Shown: positions 1 to 11,393, numbered from the stretch's first letter. The stretch is 64,000 nt of DNA from Candidatus Cloacimonadota bacterium (GCA_016932035.1 JAFGDR010000023.1:12270-76269), one strand, 5' to 3'. Program-made: numbers and translations. Notes: generated by a model from the letters alone, not told the origin.

Positions 1-2
1 TT

Positions 3-2615
3 GTTCTTATGGACTTTCTCGTTCAAAATGCAGATACCTGTCTCATTCAAAACCAACAAGATAACGTCATCATCAAACTTACAAATACAGGTGATGTGCA
101 AACAGGATATATCAGCGCGACTCTTTTGTGTACAAATGGTAAAGCTGATGTCATCCAGGATGTCAGTTTCTATAACTCAATAGCAGTTGGAGAAACAGGG
201 TCAAATCTTGTATATTTCTCTGTATTACCGGATGAAGTAATAACAGGTGAGATCGCCCAGTTCGAGTTAGAGATTACGAAAAATGACTCTATTGTACAAA
301 CTCTTCAATTCTCAATACCTATTGGCTTAATAGAAGAAACGAGCCCAACCTTCTCAAATTATGGGTACTATGCAATTGAAAGTTCAGATACAGGATTTTT
401 CAATGCTCCGGTATATGATTGGGTAGAACTCAATCCTGCAATGGGAGGACAGGGGATACCTGTTTGGGGAGATTATACATCGGTCGATGGATACACAAAA
501 ATTCTCAATCTGCCTTTTGGATTTACGTATTTCGGGAACTTTTATGAAACGATATCAATATCATCAAGCGGTTGGCTTTCAATGGGAGAAGAAATAATTT
601 ATCACAGGAACAGGACAATACCCTCCGGATGTGGACCTTCAGCGATGATCGCACCATTCTGGGATAACCTGCAGAATGGGATCATTTTTTCGTGGTTTGA
701 TCAGGATGAGCATAGATACATTATTGAATGGCAGGCATTTGAAAATTTTTATGATCCCAGTGTAAAAGAAACGTTTGAAGTTATTTTGTATGATCCGGAA
801 TATTACCCGACTCCAACAGGCGACGGCGAGATTCTGTTCCAGTACCAGACAATATCAAATGTTGATCAGGACGAGAACTATGCGACCGTTGGCATTGAGA
901 ATTTTCCTCAAACGGATGGTGTTCTCATGACCTATGCAAATATCTATGCACCAACTGCACATACCCTCCAGAATGAAACTGCCATTCTTTTCACAATAAA
1001 AGAAGGACCTGATATTCCGCTCCTTGAGATCGCACCGCAGCAGCTGGAATTTACCATTCCTCAGGATACTACTGAAACTGCATATCTGACACTTACGAAT
1101 TCATCAACACAAGAGTTATCATATTGGATAGAATCATCTCATTTTTCACGGGATGAAGCAAAGGAAGGCGGCAAAAGTATCGAGAACGACTTTATTCTCT
1201 GTACAACAGCATCATATGTTCCCGTCATTCCTATTCAGATTCTGTGCTATCTTTATCATAACAGTCCGGATGATGAACCAGTTTACGGTGTTCGTCTGGA
1301 CTTCTCTGATGGTGTGTTCGTGAACACCGCAGACAATGTGGCATCTCTTAACTATAATGGAGAAACAGGAATGGGAGCTTCTGTTACCTGGGGCTTCGGG
1401 AATGGAACTCCCGTTTATATTTCAGGGGTGCATGGATTCCAGATCAATGTTACTATAGATCCAAGTATTACAGGACCGATCGAAGTTGGATGGTATCTCG
1501 AAGGTGACGGTTCAGGAACTGCTCCACATTCAAAAGAAGGAACCTTTACACTACAACCTTCAACCAATTCATATCTATGGATGGACTATCCCGATGGGGG
1601 AGAAACACTTGTTTACAGTACAATAGATACGATCAGATGGTTTACCTATGGATCGATTGATAATGTGTCGGTTTATCTTTCACGAGATAACTGTAATACA
1701 TGGGAAACACTAGCCGAAAATATCCCGAATACTAACGAATTAGCATATACAGTTGCTGGTGTACTTTCTGATAATTGCAGGATCAAAGTTCAGAATACTA
1801 ATGGATCACAGAATGATATGTCGGATAATACATTCTCAATCAATATATTCGATATTACTCATCCTGAAAATGGTGAAGTACTGGAATATAATACATTGGA
1901 TACTCTTATATGGTATTATACAGGTATTTATCAAAATGTGATACTCCAATTCTCTCCTAATAACGGCTATACCTGGGAAACGATCAACAACGAAATGCCT
2001 AATGCTGGTACTTATGAATATACTGTCCCGGGTCCTCCCTCACGATGGTGTGCATTCAGGATCATTTCACCTGATTATACAACATCAAACAGAACTTTGG
2101 GAGTCTTCACGATTGTAGACACACCGATTGGCTGGCTGCAGGTTGGTGCGTCATCAGGAACACTTGAACCTGGAGGTTCAGCGCTCATTCCGATACACGT
2201 CAATACAACAGAATTAGAAGCAGGATATTACGAAGCATATGTCTGTGTTACCTCTCAAATAGGGCAGAAGATCAACATTCCTATTATGCTGGAAGTAAGT
2301 TATGGCAATGATGATGAACCTCAAGAAGATGTCGCAAATACTACGATATATCCTAATCCATTTATTTCTTCTGCTACGATTTCGTATTACAAAACTAAGA
2401 ATTCCCAAGATCATGTAGAAATTATCATTTATAACATAAAGGGTCAACTGATTAGGGAAATTGAAGATATACATTCACAGCAGGGAGTAAATGAAGTAGT
2501 ATGGAATGGTAAAGATCGCTATGGAAAAAGCGTTTCATCAGGTTTGTACTATTATCAGATAAAAGTTGGAAACGAAATAATTGGAACGAATAAATGTCTT
2601 CTCATGAGAGAATAG
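3..2615 (+). CDS. T9SS-sorted surface protein, 5' end outside window
   Basis: Extracellular or surface-anchored protein of unknown activity. The reading frame is open to the window edge and the visible start has no signal peptide, so the N-terminus lies upstream; the ATG at 9 is probably internal. Visible are beta-rich domains, a stretch near residue 345 resembling the IgG-like domains that precede sorting signals, and two tandem homologous modules at about residues 523-612 and 613-702 (YPDGGETL... and HPENGEVL..., each ending in FSI/FTI) resembling the Kre9/KNH-type repeat. Residues about 776-868 form the T9SS type A sorting domain (YPNPF, IYNIKGQLI, GLYYYQI). Followed by a strong terminator. 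Function unknown; the export route is well supported. Confidence 0.85.
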   Translation, partial: VLMDFLVQNADTCLIQNQQDNVIIKLTNTGDVQTGYISATLLCTNGKADVIQDVSFYNSIAVGETGSNLVYFSVLPDEVITGEIAQFELEITKNDSIVQTLQFSIPIGLIEETSPTFSNYGYYAIESSDTGFFNAPVYDWVELNPAMGGQGIPVWGDYTSVDGYTKILNLPFGFTYFGNFYETISISSSGWLSMGEEIIYHRNRTIPSGCGPSAMIAPFWDNLQNGIIFSWFDQDEHRYIIEWQAFENFYDPSVKETFEVILYDPEYYPTPTGDGEILFQYQTISNVDQDENYATVGIENFPQTDGVLMTYANIYAPTAHTLQNETAILFTIKEGPDIPLLEIAPQQLEFTIPQDTTETAYLTLTNSSTQELSYWIESSHFSRDEAKEGGKSIENDFILCTTASYVPVIPIQILCYLYHNSPDDEPVYGVRLDFSDGVFVNTADNVASLNYNGETGMGASVTWGFGNGTPVYISGVHGFQINVTIDPSITGPIEVGWYLEGDGSGTAPHSKEGTFTLQPSTNSYLWMDYPDGGETLVYSTIDTIRWFTYGSIDNVSVYLSRDNCNTWETLAENIPNTNELAYTVAGVLSDNCRIKVQNTNGSQNDMSDNTFSINIFDITHPENGEVLEYNTLDTLIWYYTGIYQNVILQFSPNNGYTWETINNEMPNAGTYEYTVPGPPSRWCAFRIISPDYTTSNRTLGVFTIVDTPIGWLQVGASSGTLEPGGSALIPIHVNTTELEAGYYEAYVCVTSQIGQKINIPIMLEVSYGNDDEPQEDVANTTIYPNPFISSATISYYKTKNSQDHVEIIIYNIKGQLIREIEDIHSQQGVNEVVWNGKDRYGKSVSSGLYYYQIKVGNEIIGTNKCLLMRE

Positions 2616-2640
2616 CATAAACAAAACAATTAATTATACC

Positions 2641-2676
2641 TGAAGGCGATATTGGCGAATATCGCCTTCATTTTTC
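2641..2676 (+). terminator. Rho-independent terminator
   Basis: A perfect 13-bp stem (2641-2653 with 2658-2670) with a GGCG loop is followed by a T run. It lies 25 bases after the stop of the upstream surface protein gene. Confidence 0.85.
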
Positions 2677-2791
2677 GGGAATTAAATTGATTATAATAAT
2701 ATCCTCATTTAAGATACTCGACCTATTTACTATTTCTTGACAAATATTTCATACGAGATTTCGAAGCATTTAAGCATCGTGGAGGTGTGAA

Positions 2792-4333
2792 ATGAGTAGA
2801 AAAAAAATTATATTTGGTGTGGTTTTAATTCTTTTTTGTACGAGTCTGCTTTCAGCACAGGTAAATTTTCAGCATGTCTGCACATTGCATAAACCCAGTT
2901 CGGGAATCAGTTATCAAGTTACTCAACTATTTGATTATGATAATAACGATATTGATGAAATAATTACACAATATTATGATGTGGATCAGTATCTTCAGTA
3001 TATTATTATCTCTGATATTTCAGGAACTATTATAGATTCGATCGTTATTGATGATTGGTTTTTTTATGATGAATATGTTGTTAGTGATGAAGTAATCTTA
3101 TTCAATAAAAGTGGAGTGAATGTTATTATGAGAGCTCAAGTTCCATATTTTCAAGGAAGATTAAGATTTTCACTTCAAGATTGTGAAACCCTTTCTTACA
3201 TTGATTCTCTGAATATCTTTCCTTTAAACAACAGCATGTTTTCAGAAGTATTTATTATTGATTTTTATCAAAATGATAATGAGGATATTTTTCTTGTAGG
3301 AGCAAATGAATTTAGTTTTTTTGCTAAGGAAGATCCCAACCATACATGTTTGTTTAAGTTCAAGATTGATAATGATTCTTTGAATTATATTGATGGATAT
3401 TATAATACTGGGATGACCTGTGTTCATCCAGATAATATCGTACTTCTTTCTGTTGGTAAATATTCTTATGCTTCAGTTGGTTCAGGTGTGTCTTGTTTTA
3501 GTTATTACTACTTGCAAAAAATAACAAAAGTCGAGCCAATCTTACAAACACAACTTCATTCTACAGGAGGTAATGTTGTTTGGGAAAAAGATTCGAAAGA
3601 AACATATTACCATTATCCAAAAAATTATGATGTTATCACAAAAAACAATCAAGATGATTCACCGCAGGTTCTACAATATCGCAGGCTCGATTCGGACGAT
3701 GGAACATCTGTTCATTTTAAAGCGTATGAAACCATAAACTGGCAAGAGATTTGGTCTAAAGAAGATTCACAAATTGGCTTAGGAAAAATAACTGCATCAA
3801 GTTGTGTTCAGGTAAACAATGAAGACCATTATGTGATGTATTTCAGGGGTGATAAGCTTGAAATAAGAGACAGATTGAATGGTAACATCATTCATCACCA
3901 GGATTCTGTACTTGCAGTATGTGACATACTCAGAAAAAGCGATGGGGACCTTCTCTTCTTTGTAGAAAAAGATGATGAAACCGGTTACGATGTTTACTCT
4001 CTCGATGGACCTATCTTCGTTTCAAATGATGAACCACCTACACAAAATGAATTCGTAATTGAACAGTATCCGAATCCATTTAAAAATGACATAACCTTTT
4101 CCTTCTCATCAAAAGAACCGACTCAAAATGTTGGGATAAAGATTTATAATATCAAGGGTCAATTGGAAAGAGCACTCCGCTTCAACACTTCTTCGCTTTC
4201 TCGCTTTCACACTGTCATTTGGGATGGACGCGATAACAGCGGAAATGCAGTTTCACAAGGCGTTTATCTCTATCGCATAAATTTAAATAAACAAGAAATT
4301 TCCGGTAAAATTATTAAACTCGATGAGGAGTAG
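2792..4333 (+). CDS. T9SS-sorted secreted protein, tandem paralog A
   Basis: Secreted protein of 513 residues and unknown role. It has a clear signal peptide (basic MSRKK, hydrophobic core, cleavage near SAQ at about 22) and a T9SS sorting domain at about 424-513 (YPNPF, IYNIKGQL, GVYLYRI). A GGAGG ribosome site 8 bases upstream supports the start. An early motif, FDYDNNDIDEI, resembles the Ca-binding loops of FG-GAP/VCBS repeats. The gene just downstream is a paralog: the last 220 or so residues are nearly the same in both, including ITAS.C, EIRDRLNGNI and DILRKS.GDLLFFVEK, while the N-terminal halves differ. No enzymatic motif was recognised. Confidence 0.85.
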   Translation: MSRKKIIFGVVLILFCTSLLSAQVNFQHVCTLHKPSSGISYQVTQLFDYDNNDIDEIITQYYDVDQYLQYIIISDISGTIIDSIVIDDWFFYDEYVVSDEVILFNKSGVNVIMRAQVPYFQGRLRFSLQDCETLSYIDSLNIFPLNNSMFSEVFIIDFYQNDNEDIFLVGANEFSFFAKEDPNHTCLFKFKIDNDSLNYIDGYYNTGMTCVHPDNIVLLSVGKYSYASVGSGVSCFSYYYLQKITKVEPILQTQLHSTGGNVVWEKDSKETYYHYPKNYDVITKNNQDDSPQVLQYRRLDSDDGTSVHFKAYETINWQEIWSKEDSQIGLGKITASSCVQVNNEDHYVMYFRGDKLEIRDRLNGNIIHHQDSVLAVCDILRKSDGDLLFFVEKDDETGYDVYSLDGPIFVSNDEPPTQNEFVIEQYPNPFKNDITFSFSSKEPTQNVGIKIYNIKGQLERALRFNTSSLSRFHTVIWDGRDNSGNAVSQGVYLYRINLNKQEISGKIIKLDEE

Positions 4334-4335
4334 TT

Positions 4336-5847
4336 ATGAAAAAAATATTTCTTCCCGTTTTGATTCTTGTCCTTTTCGCAAGCATTGTTTCGGCAGATGT
4401 GCAATTTCAGTATGAGTTTACGATCGATAAATTTAATAGTAATGATATACTCCAAAAAGTATATTTATTCGATTATAATAATGACGGAATTGATGATTAT
4501 GCAATCGACTATAGTTGCTACGAAGCGTATGGATTGTTTTATAAATATGTATCAGGATTATACAATAGCGAAGGTGCTCTATTTGATGAACTACATCCAG
4601 ATTGGTACGAAAGATATTATTTTTTTCAAAACTACAATTTAGAAAATAGATCAATCTTTATTCATTCTCTGGACGATTCGCTTTTTATCCAGTTAAAGGA
4701 ATATAATACTGGCAGTATTCTCGATTCTATTAAAATTACTATTACAGAAGGTCATTTTTTCACTTATATAACTGATGTAAATTCAAAAGTGTTAAATGAC
4801 ACTACGTATCTTTTCGTTGGTGCTATGAAGAAATGGAATTATATTGGAGATGAATACTTTACATCATATTTTTTTATTTTAAAGATTGTTGAAGATGAAA
4901 TATTTCATCAGGAAGGCATTGAGAATAGTGGATTCAATAGTATTAATGCGAATAACAAAAATTTAAGTATCGGATTTTTTTATGATAATCTTGATAATGC
5001 TGCTTATGGCTCTGAAACTTTTAATTATTATTTAAAATGTACATCATTCCAAGATAGTAATTCAGTTGAATCGTTGCATTATGCTGGAGGTTTGCTGTAC
5101 TACACAACACCCAACGAATGGAATCATTGCCCTCAAAATTACGAGATACTTACAAAAAATCCTCTAGGTGATTATCCCCATGTTCTGTATTACCAGCAGT
5201 ATGATAGTGAAGATGGAGATTCTGTCTTTTTCTATGCTTACGATCTTGATATTCCGGAAAAGGTGTGGTCAAGAGAGGATACATTATTAAATGATAGTAA
5301 GATAACAGCATCAACCTGCGTAATGGTCAATGATGAAGTCCATTACGTTATGTACTTCTATGACAATCATACACTTGAAATACGAGACCGTTTAAACGGC
5401 AATATAGTGCATCAACAGGATTCGGTTTTTATAGTAAGCGATATTTTAAGAAAAAGTAATGGTGACCTGCTTTTCTTTGTAGAAAAGAATGATGAAACAG
5501 GTTATGATGTCTATTCATTCGATGGACCGATATTTGTTTCAAATGATGAATCACCTACACAAAATGAATTCGTGATTGAACAGTTTCCGAATCCCTTTAG
5601 GAATCATATTACGTTCTCTTTCAAATCAAAAGAACTAATACAAAATGCTGAGATAAAGATTTATAATATCAAAGGACAACTGATTCAAGAGCTTCACCCT
5701 TTCTCCTCATCACCACTTCACCATTTCGAATCAACGTGGGATGGAAACGATAAACATGGACAGAAAGTAACTCCTGGTCTGTATTTGTATCAGGTTCTCA
5801 TCAATGGGGAGCAAAAAGCAGAAAGGAAATGCCTGTTGATTGAATAA
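4336..5847 (+). CDS. T9SS-sorted secreted protein, tandem paralog B
   Basis: Secreted protein of 503 residues that begins two bases after paralog A, so the two are probably cotranscribed. It has a signal peptide (MKKIFLPVLILVLFASIVSA), an FDYNNDGIDDY loop typical of FG-GAP/VCBS-type Ca sites near residue 50, the conserved C-terminal half shared with paralog A, and a sorting domain at about 415-503 (FPNPF, IYNIKGQLI, GLYLYQV). The N-terminal half has diverged strongly from paralog A. This suggests tandem duplication with selection or gene conversion holding the C-terminal half constant. Function unknown. Confidence 0.85.
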   Translation: MKKIFLPVLILVLFASIVSADVQFQYEFTIDKFNSNDILQKVYLFDYNNDGIDDYAIDYSCYEAYGLFYKYVSGLYNSEGALFDELHPDWYERYYFFQNYNLENRSIFIHSLDDSLFIQLKEYNTGSILDSIKITITEGHFFTYITDVNSKVLNDTTYLFVGAMKKWNYIGDEYFTSYFFILKIVEDEIFHQEGIENSGFNSINANNKNLSIGFFYDNLDNAAYGSETFNYYLKCTSFQDSNSVESLHYAGGLLYYTTPNEWNHCPQNYEILTKNPLGDYPHVLYYQQYDSEDGDSVFFYAYDLDIPEKVWSREDTLLNDSKITASTCVMVNDEVHYVMYFYDNHTLEIRDRLNGNIVHQQDSVFIVSDILRKSNGDLLFFVEKNDETGYDVYSFDGPIFVSNDESPTQNEFVIEQFPNPFRNHITFSFKSKELIQNAEIKIYNIKGQLIQELHPFSSSPLHHFESTWDGNDKHGQKVTPGLYLYQVLINGEQKAERKCLLIE

Positions 5848-8843
5848 TGAAGAGTAAATTGTTCGCTTGTTTAGTTCTTTTCTTATTCATATCAACATTC
5901 CTATATTCATCACATCGGGGACAAATCATTGAGGATTTTGAGAGAGGTTCGATCTCATTACAATCATATCCCGGGCAGGATCTTGATCCCGATGACTGGT
6001 GCCTGGATTCATTAAATACATATAATAATTCGCAGTACTCTCTCAAATTATTTGGAAATACCTGGAAAGTCGAACCAATCGTTCCGATACAAATTGATAC
6101 AAACTCAGTTTGGTCTATTTCTGCGTACATAGAGACCAAAGGCGAGATACATGGATTCGGTATTATGGATTCAACGAATGTTCTCATGTATTCATTGGAC
6201 GGAAGCGAAGAACTTGATATCGAAGAATTCATAACTGTTTATCAGGGTACTTTCCCGGAACAGGAGTGGGATACATACATGCTGCCGGTTGCTGATGACT
6301 GGTTTGCGTGGTTCGAGTATTATCCAACCATTACAGCACTCCTCTTCATCAATGATCTCGATACTGATCCGGATGGCGTGGTCTATTTTGATGATATTAT
6401 CAATATTACGGAAGATCTTCCTATAATTCCTGATGTCGAAATATGGTCATCTCAGGGGAAAGAATACACAGATAAGTTTGGAAACCGCAATCTTGATGTT
6501 CAGTTCTACTCAGATGTCTTCGACCCGGATAGTGACATCCTTAGCTATCATTGGGATTTTGGAGATGGAGATACCAGTTCTGTAGAAAATCCAGCACACA
6601 CCTATAATATTTATGATGATCACTCTTACAATGTATTACTCGAAGTGACAGATGATACAGGCATGATCGGAAGGGGGAATTGCCAGATCGTGCCGGAACC
6701 GGGAACATCATCATTTCCTATTACTATGAACTTCGTAGGGGATATTCTCCTTGCGAGAGGATATGAAAATGCAGGTGGAATCATTCAAACCTATGGCGTA
6801 GAAGCAATCTTTGAACCAACACTTCACTTATTGGGAAATGCAGCAGATGTGACTGTGGCAAATCTGGAATGTCCACTCACTGATCAGGGAACCCATCATC
6901 CGACAAAGCCGATTTATTTTCGGGGAGATCCTGATAATGTAGATGGGCTCGTGTACGCAGGTGTGGATATCGTAACGCTCGCAAACAATCACATCCTTGA
7001 TTATATGCTTACCGGCATGCAGCAGACGCAGGATGTTTTAAATCAAAACGGGATTCTGTCATCGGGTGCAGGTGCAGATTCCTATGAAGCATATACACCG
7101 ATTCTTTATACACAGAATGGGATCACGTTTGCCTTTCTTGCATCAAGCGACAGAACCGGACAGTATAATAATTATCAGCCATATTTGAATGCCGGATTCA
7201 ATAAGCCGGGATTTGCCTATCTCACACCGTACTATCTCACGCAGCAAATAGATGAAGTGGATGACATATCGGATTATCAGATCATCGAAATGCATGCAGG
7301 AAGTGAATATTCGCTTGCTCCGGGTGGTGAGTATGACAAATCAGAAGAGCTTAATCCTTATCAGGATGAGGGATACAATCCAAAGGCAGATATTCCGCAT
7401 ATGTGGGATAGAGCAATTCGGCAACATGCCATCGATTCCGGTGCTGATCTTGTGATCTGTCATCATCCGCACATTATTCAGGGTTTCGAGGTGTATAATA
7501 ACAAACTGATCGCTCATTCACTTGGTAATTTTGTATTTGACCTGACCTATCCTGAAACCATGCCGACCATGATACTCAATGCAAAAATAAATGAGAACGA
7601 TTTTTATGATTATTGTGTAAAACCAGCATTCATCGATGACTGGATACCGCAGCCGGCTTTGGGCGAATTCGGTCTGCATATTTTAGACTATCTCGCATTC
7701 CGTTCAAAAGAACTCGATACATACATGTATGTAAATCGAGATAGTGTGTACGGAAGGATTATCCTCGACACACTCTCAATGGATATTCTAACGCATGTAA
7801 AAACAGAGAATGTTTCGTTAGAGCTGGAAAATGATAGATACATTTCAGATCCTCAGCGAATTGATCATATGGGCAATATATCTATGATGAGTTCTATTAC
7901 TCCACAGAGAAATTGGGAATATCGAGTTGGAAGAGATTTGGTCTGGTTTGGCAATATGGAGGATGAGGGATGTACCATGTGGGACATGAACGAATCAGAT
8001 GAGTTTTATGACAATACAGTTTTTTTTGAAGGTGAAAGATCGATCGCGCATACATGGGATGAAAATAATTATTACAACCTTTCAACTAATCTTGAAGGAA
8101 GGATTCGAAGATATTCCGATTCCACAAATTATTCATTAAGCGGCTATATCAAAACACACGATGCGAAGGCAGTTTCGATACAGATCAGGTATTATCAATA
8201 TCGTTGGTACACTACAATGCTTGGCTCGGAATATATTTCAGATTGGATAAGTGGAGATACCGACTGGACATATTATCATAAAGAACTCACCGTACCCGAG
8301 CTTACGAGTTATTTTGATATTTTACTCGTATCACAACCTCCATATAATGGAACATCATACGCTTGGTTTGATAATGTGGGATTGATCGAGTGGGGTGATT
8401 GGAAATCGCAGATAAATGAGCCAATGATATCGAATCCAAATGATTATTATTTTTACCAGATTCGAACTAATGAGCAGATTGCCGGTGCAACGGTCAAATA
8501 TGAAGAAAATTCTTACGGACCGCTCCCGAATGTTAGTATAGATGATAATCCACATAATCCTGAAATAATATCGAATCTTAAGAATTTTCCTAACCCATTT
8601 AATAATTCGACCAATATCTCCTTTTCGATGAAAACAAATCTTTCAGATTGTAAAATCAAAATATTTAATGTAAAAGGTCAGTTTGTACGAGAATTGGGAT
8701 TTAGGGATCTGGATTTTGGATCTAGTGTTGTTTGGGATGGGAAGGATATGTTAGGGAAAAATGCAGCGAATGGAATATATTTCTATTCAGTATTTGAGAA
8801 GAACAGATTTTTGGCGACTGAAAAATGCTTGTTATTAAGATAA
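5847..8843 (+). CDS. Secreted PKD + CapA-like metallophosphatase with T9SS domain
   Basis: Secreted multidomain protein of 998 residues whose start overlaps the previous stop by one base (TAATG). Order: signal peptide (about 1-22); a beta-sandwich possibly binding carbohydrate (about 25-190); PKD domain (about 193-290, HWDFGDGDTSSVENPAHTY); a CapA/PGA_cap metallophosphoesterase-like domain (about 290-565) with NFVGDILLARG, ANLECPLTD, LANNHILDY, CHHPHIIQGFE and HSLGNFVFD; a second beta-sandwich; T9SS sorting domain (about 910-998, FPNPF, IFNVKGQFV). CapA proteins act in poly-gamma-glutamate or surface-polymer production and are usually membrane anchored, so a T9SS-exported form points to action on the cell surface. 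The substrate is unknown. Confidence 0.85.
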   Translation: MKSKLFACLVLFLFISTFLYSSHRGQIIEDFERGSISLQSYPGQDLDPDDWCLDSLNTYNNSQYSLKLFGNTWKVEPIVPIQIDTNSVWSISAYIETKGEIHGFGIMDSTNVLMYSLDGSEELDIEEFITVYQGTFPEQEWDTYMLPVADDWFAWFEYYPTITALLFINDLDTDPDGVVYFDDIINITEDLPIIPDVEIWSSQGKEYTDKFGNRNLDVQFYSDVFDPDSDILSYHWDFGDGDTSSVENPAHTYNIYDDHSYNVLLEVTDDTGMIGRGNCQIVPEPGTSSFPITMNFVGDILLARGYENAGGIIQTYGVEAIFEPTLHLLGNAADVTVANLECPLTDQGTHHPTKPIYFRGDPDNVDGLVYAGVDIVTLANNHILDYMLTGMQQTQDVLNQNGILSSGAGADSYEAYTPILYTQNGITFAFLASSDRTGQYNNYQPYLNAGFNKPGFAYLTPYYLTQQIDEVDDISDYQIIEMHAGSEYSLAPGGEYDKSEELNPYQDEGYNPKADIPHMWDRAIRQHAIDSGADLVICHHPHIIQGFEVYNNKLIAHSLGNFVFDLTYPETMPTMILNAKINENDFYDYCVKPAFIDDWIPQPALGEFGLHILDYLAFRSKELDTYMYVNRDSVYGRIILDTLSMDILTHVKTENVSLELENDRYISDPQRIDHMGNISMMSSITPQRNWEYRVGRDLVWFGNMEDEGCTMWDMNESDEFYDNTVFFEGERSIAHTWDENNYYNLSTNLEGRIRRYSDSTNYSLSGYIKTHDAKAVSIQIRYYQYRWYTTMLGSEYISDWISGDTDWTYYHKELTVPELTSYFDILLVSQPPYNGTSYAWFDNVGLIEWGDWKSQINEPMISNPNDYYFYQIRTNEQIAGATVKYEENSYGPLPNVSIDDNPHNPEIISNLKNFPNPFNNSTNISFSMKTNLSDCKIKIFNVKGQFVRELGFRDLDFGSSVVWDGKDMLGKNAANGIYFYSVFEKNRFLATEKCLLLR

Positions 8844-8921
8844 GAATATCGAATGATAATTAAGGATTTATTAAAATCAAAATCTTCAATCGGTGTTCGA
8901 TGTTGTTAAATCAAAAGGTGA

Positions 8922-9935
<1,014 letters not shown>

Positions 9936-9962
9936 TATGTATTTGTATGAATGGAGTAATTG

Positions 9963-11069
9963 ATGGAAAAATCTGAATACTATGACTGGCTACGTATAGT
10001 TACCGTAAAAGGACTCGGCTCAGAAACAATACAAAAACTTCTTACAAAATATCATAATCCCGGCAAAATTTTCAAAACATCAAAGGACGAGTTAATAGAA
10101 ATATCTTATATTCCCCAGAAGGTAGTTGAGAATATTATCCATTTCGACCAACAAGAATTTGTGGAACGTCAATCTCAACTACTCGAAAAACATAATGTAC
10201 ATCTTATCTCTATCCTTGATGATGAATATCCTCGATTGCTGAAATACATATACAATCCACCGATATTGCTCTATATAAAAGGTCAACTGCTGCCCGAAGA
10301 CGAACTTGCTTTCGCGGTCGTAGGAACACGAAAGCCAACACAATATGGTAAGATAGCTGTAAGAAAAATAGTACCGAAACTTACACTGTCAGGTTTTACG
10401 ATAGTAAGCGGTCTCGCATACGGTATTGATGCTGCAGCTCATGAAGAAGCTTTACAAACAGGTGGAAGGACAATTGCTGTTTTTGGAACAGGACTGGACA
10501 TAATATATCCTACAGCTAACAGAAAACTTGCTGATAGAGTGTTAGCAAATGGAGCATTAATATCAGAGATTCCTCTTGGAGAGAAAATTGAAGCATGGAA
10601 TTTCGCAAATAGAAATCGTATAATCAGCGGGATGAGTAAAGGCACTTTAGTTGTGGAGGGTGCTAAAACGAGTGGTGCATTATTAACTGCAAAATATGCA
10701 TTAGAACAGAATCGGGATGTGTATGCAATACCTGGAAATATTAACTCACCTCAGAGCGAAGGTCCTAATTATCTCATAAAGATAGGTGCAAAAATAGTCA
10801 GTTGCTCAGAGGATATTCTCGAAGAATATCAACTGACATTACAATTAACAAGCGACTCAAAACAGAAAGTCGAGAAACCAAAAGTAAAACTTTCTGATGA
10901 AGAAGATCAAATTTACAAACTTCTCATAAAGAATGAGAAAAATCTTAGTTTAGATCGAATGGTGGAACTCACAGGAGAGAATCCCTCAAAGCTATCGAGT
11001 ATCCTGCTTCAAATGGAATTCAAAGGGCTGATAAAACGAGGTGCTCAGAATCGTTACTGGCTTGTCTAA
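9963..11069 (+). CDS. dprA: DNA-processing protein DprA (Smf)
   Basis: Loads RecA on incoming single-stranded DNA during natural transformation. The 368-residue protein has an N-terminal helical SAM/HhH-like region (about 1-70), the Rossmann-like DprA core (VGTRKPTQYG, GLAYGIDAAAHEEAL, GTGLDIIYP, NRIISGMS, EGAKTSGALLTA) and a C-terminal winged helix (about 300-368). The ATG at 9963 is preferred over the overlapping TTG at 9960 because GGAG lies at 9953-9956. With comFC at 59.7 kb it suggests competence potential, although other competence genes are not in the window. Confidence 0.96.
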   Translation: MEKSEYYDWLRIVTVKGLGSETIQKLLTKYHNPGKIFKTSKDELIEISYIPQKVVENIIHFDQQEFVERQSQLLEKHNVHLISILDDEYPRLLKYIYNPPILLYIKGQLLPEDELAFAVVGTRKPTQYGKIAVRKIVPKLTLSGFTIVSGLAYGIDAAAHEEALQTGGRTIAVFGTGLDIIYPTANRKLADRVLANGALISEIPLGEKIEAWNFANRNRIISGMSKGTLVVEGAKTSGALLTAKYALEQNRDVYAIPGNINSPQSEGPNYLIKIGAKIVSCSEDILEEYQLTLQLTSDSKQKVEKPKVKLSDEEDQIYKLLIKNEKNLSLDRMVELTGENPSKLSSILLQMEFKGLIKRGAQNRYWLV

Positions 11070-11073
11070 AAAA

Positions 11074-11106
11074 AAGACCTTTGAGGTATGTAACCACAAA
11101 GGTCTT
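11074..11106 (-). terminator. Convergent terminator between dprA and groES
   Basis: A perfect 10-bp stem (11074-11083 with 11097-11106) separates two convergent genes. Read on the minus strand it is followed by a run of eight T, so it primarily ends the groES transcript; on the plus strand it also sits right after dprA. Confidence 0.8.
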
Positions 11107-11123
11107 GGTTAATAATTACTAAC

Positions 11124-11393
11124 TTATTCGATAATTCCTAAGATATCGGAACGTTGCACGATGAGATATTTTTTACCTTCAAGTTCGATCTCAGTGCCAC
11201 CATATTTTGCATAAACAACCTTATCACCCTTTTTCACGAGTTTCTGCAGGTCTTCATCATTTCCAACTGCAATGATCTTGCCGATCTGTGGTTTTTCTTT
11301 TGCTGTGTCTGGGATGATAATGTTACCGATTTTCTTTTCTTCCGATTCAATTGTCTCAAGAAGAACGCGATCATCAATAGGTTTAATTTTCAT
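11124..11393 (-). CDS. groES: Co-chaperonin GroES (Hsp10)
   Basis: Lid of the GroEL folding chamber, cytoplasmic heptamer. The 89-residue product matches family length and carries the N-terminal KPIDDRVLLE strand, the mobile-loop region around IIIPDTAKEKPQIG, and the C-terminal KYLIVQRSDILGII. The ATG at 11393 is chosen over an upstream in-frame start because GGAGG lies just before it (ACGGAGGTATA). groEL is not adjacent: dprA lies downstream and a divergent surface protein gene upstream, so this is a single-gene transcript with its own promoter and terminator. groEL must be elsewhere in the genome. Confidence 0.96.
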   Translation of the reverse strand: MKIKPIDDRVLLETIESEEKKIGNIIIPDTAKEKPQIGKIIAVGNDEDLQKLVKKGDKVVYAKYGGTEIELEGKKYLIVQRSDILGIIE

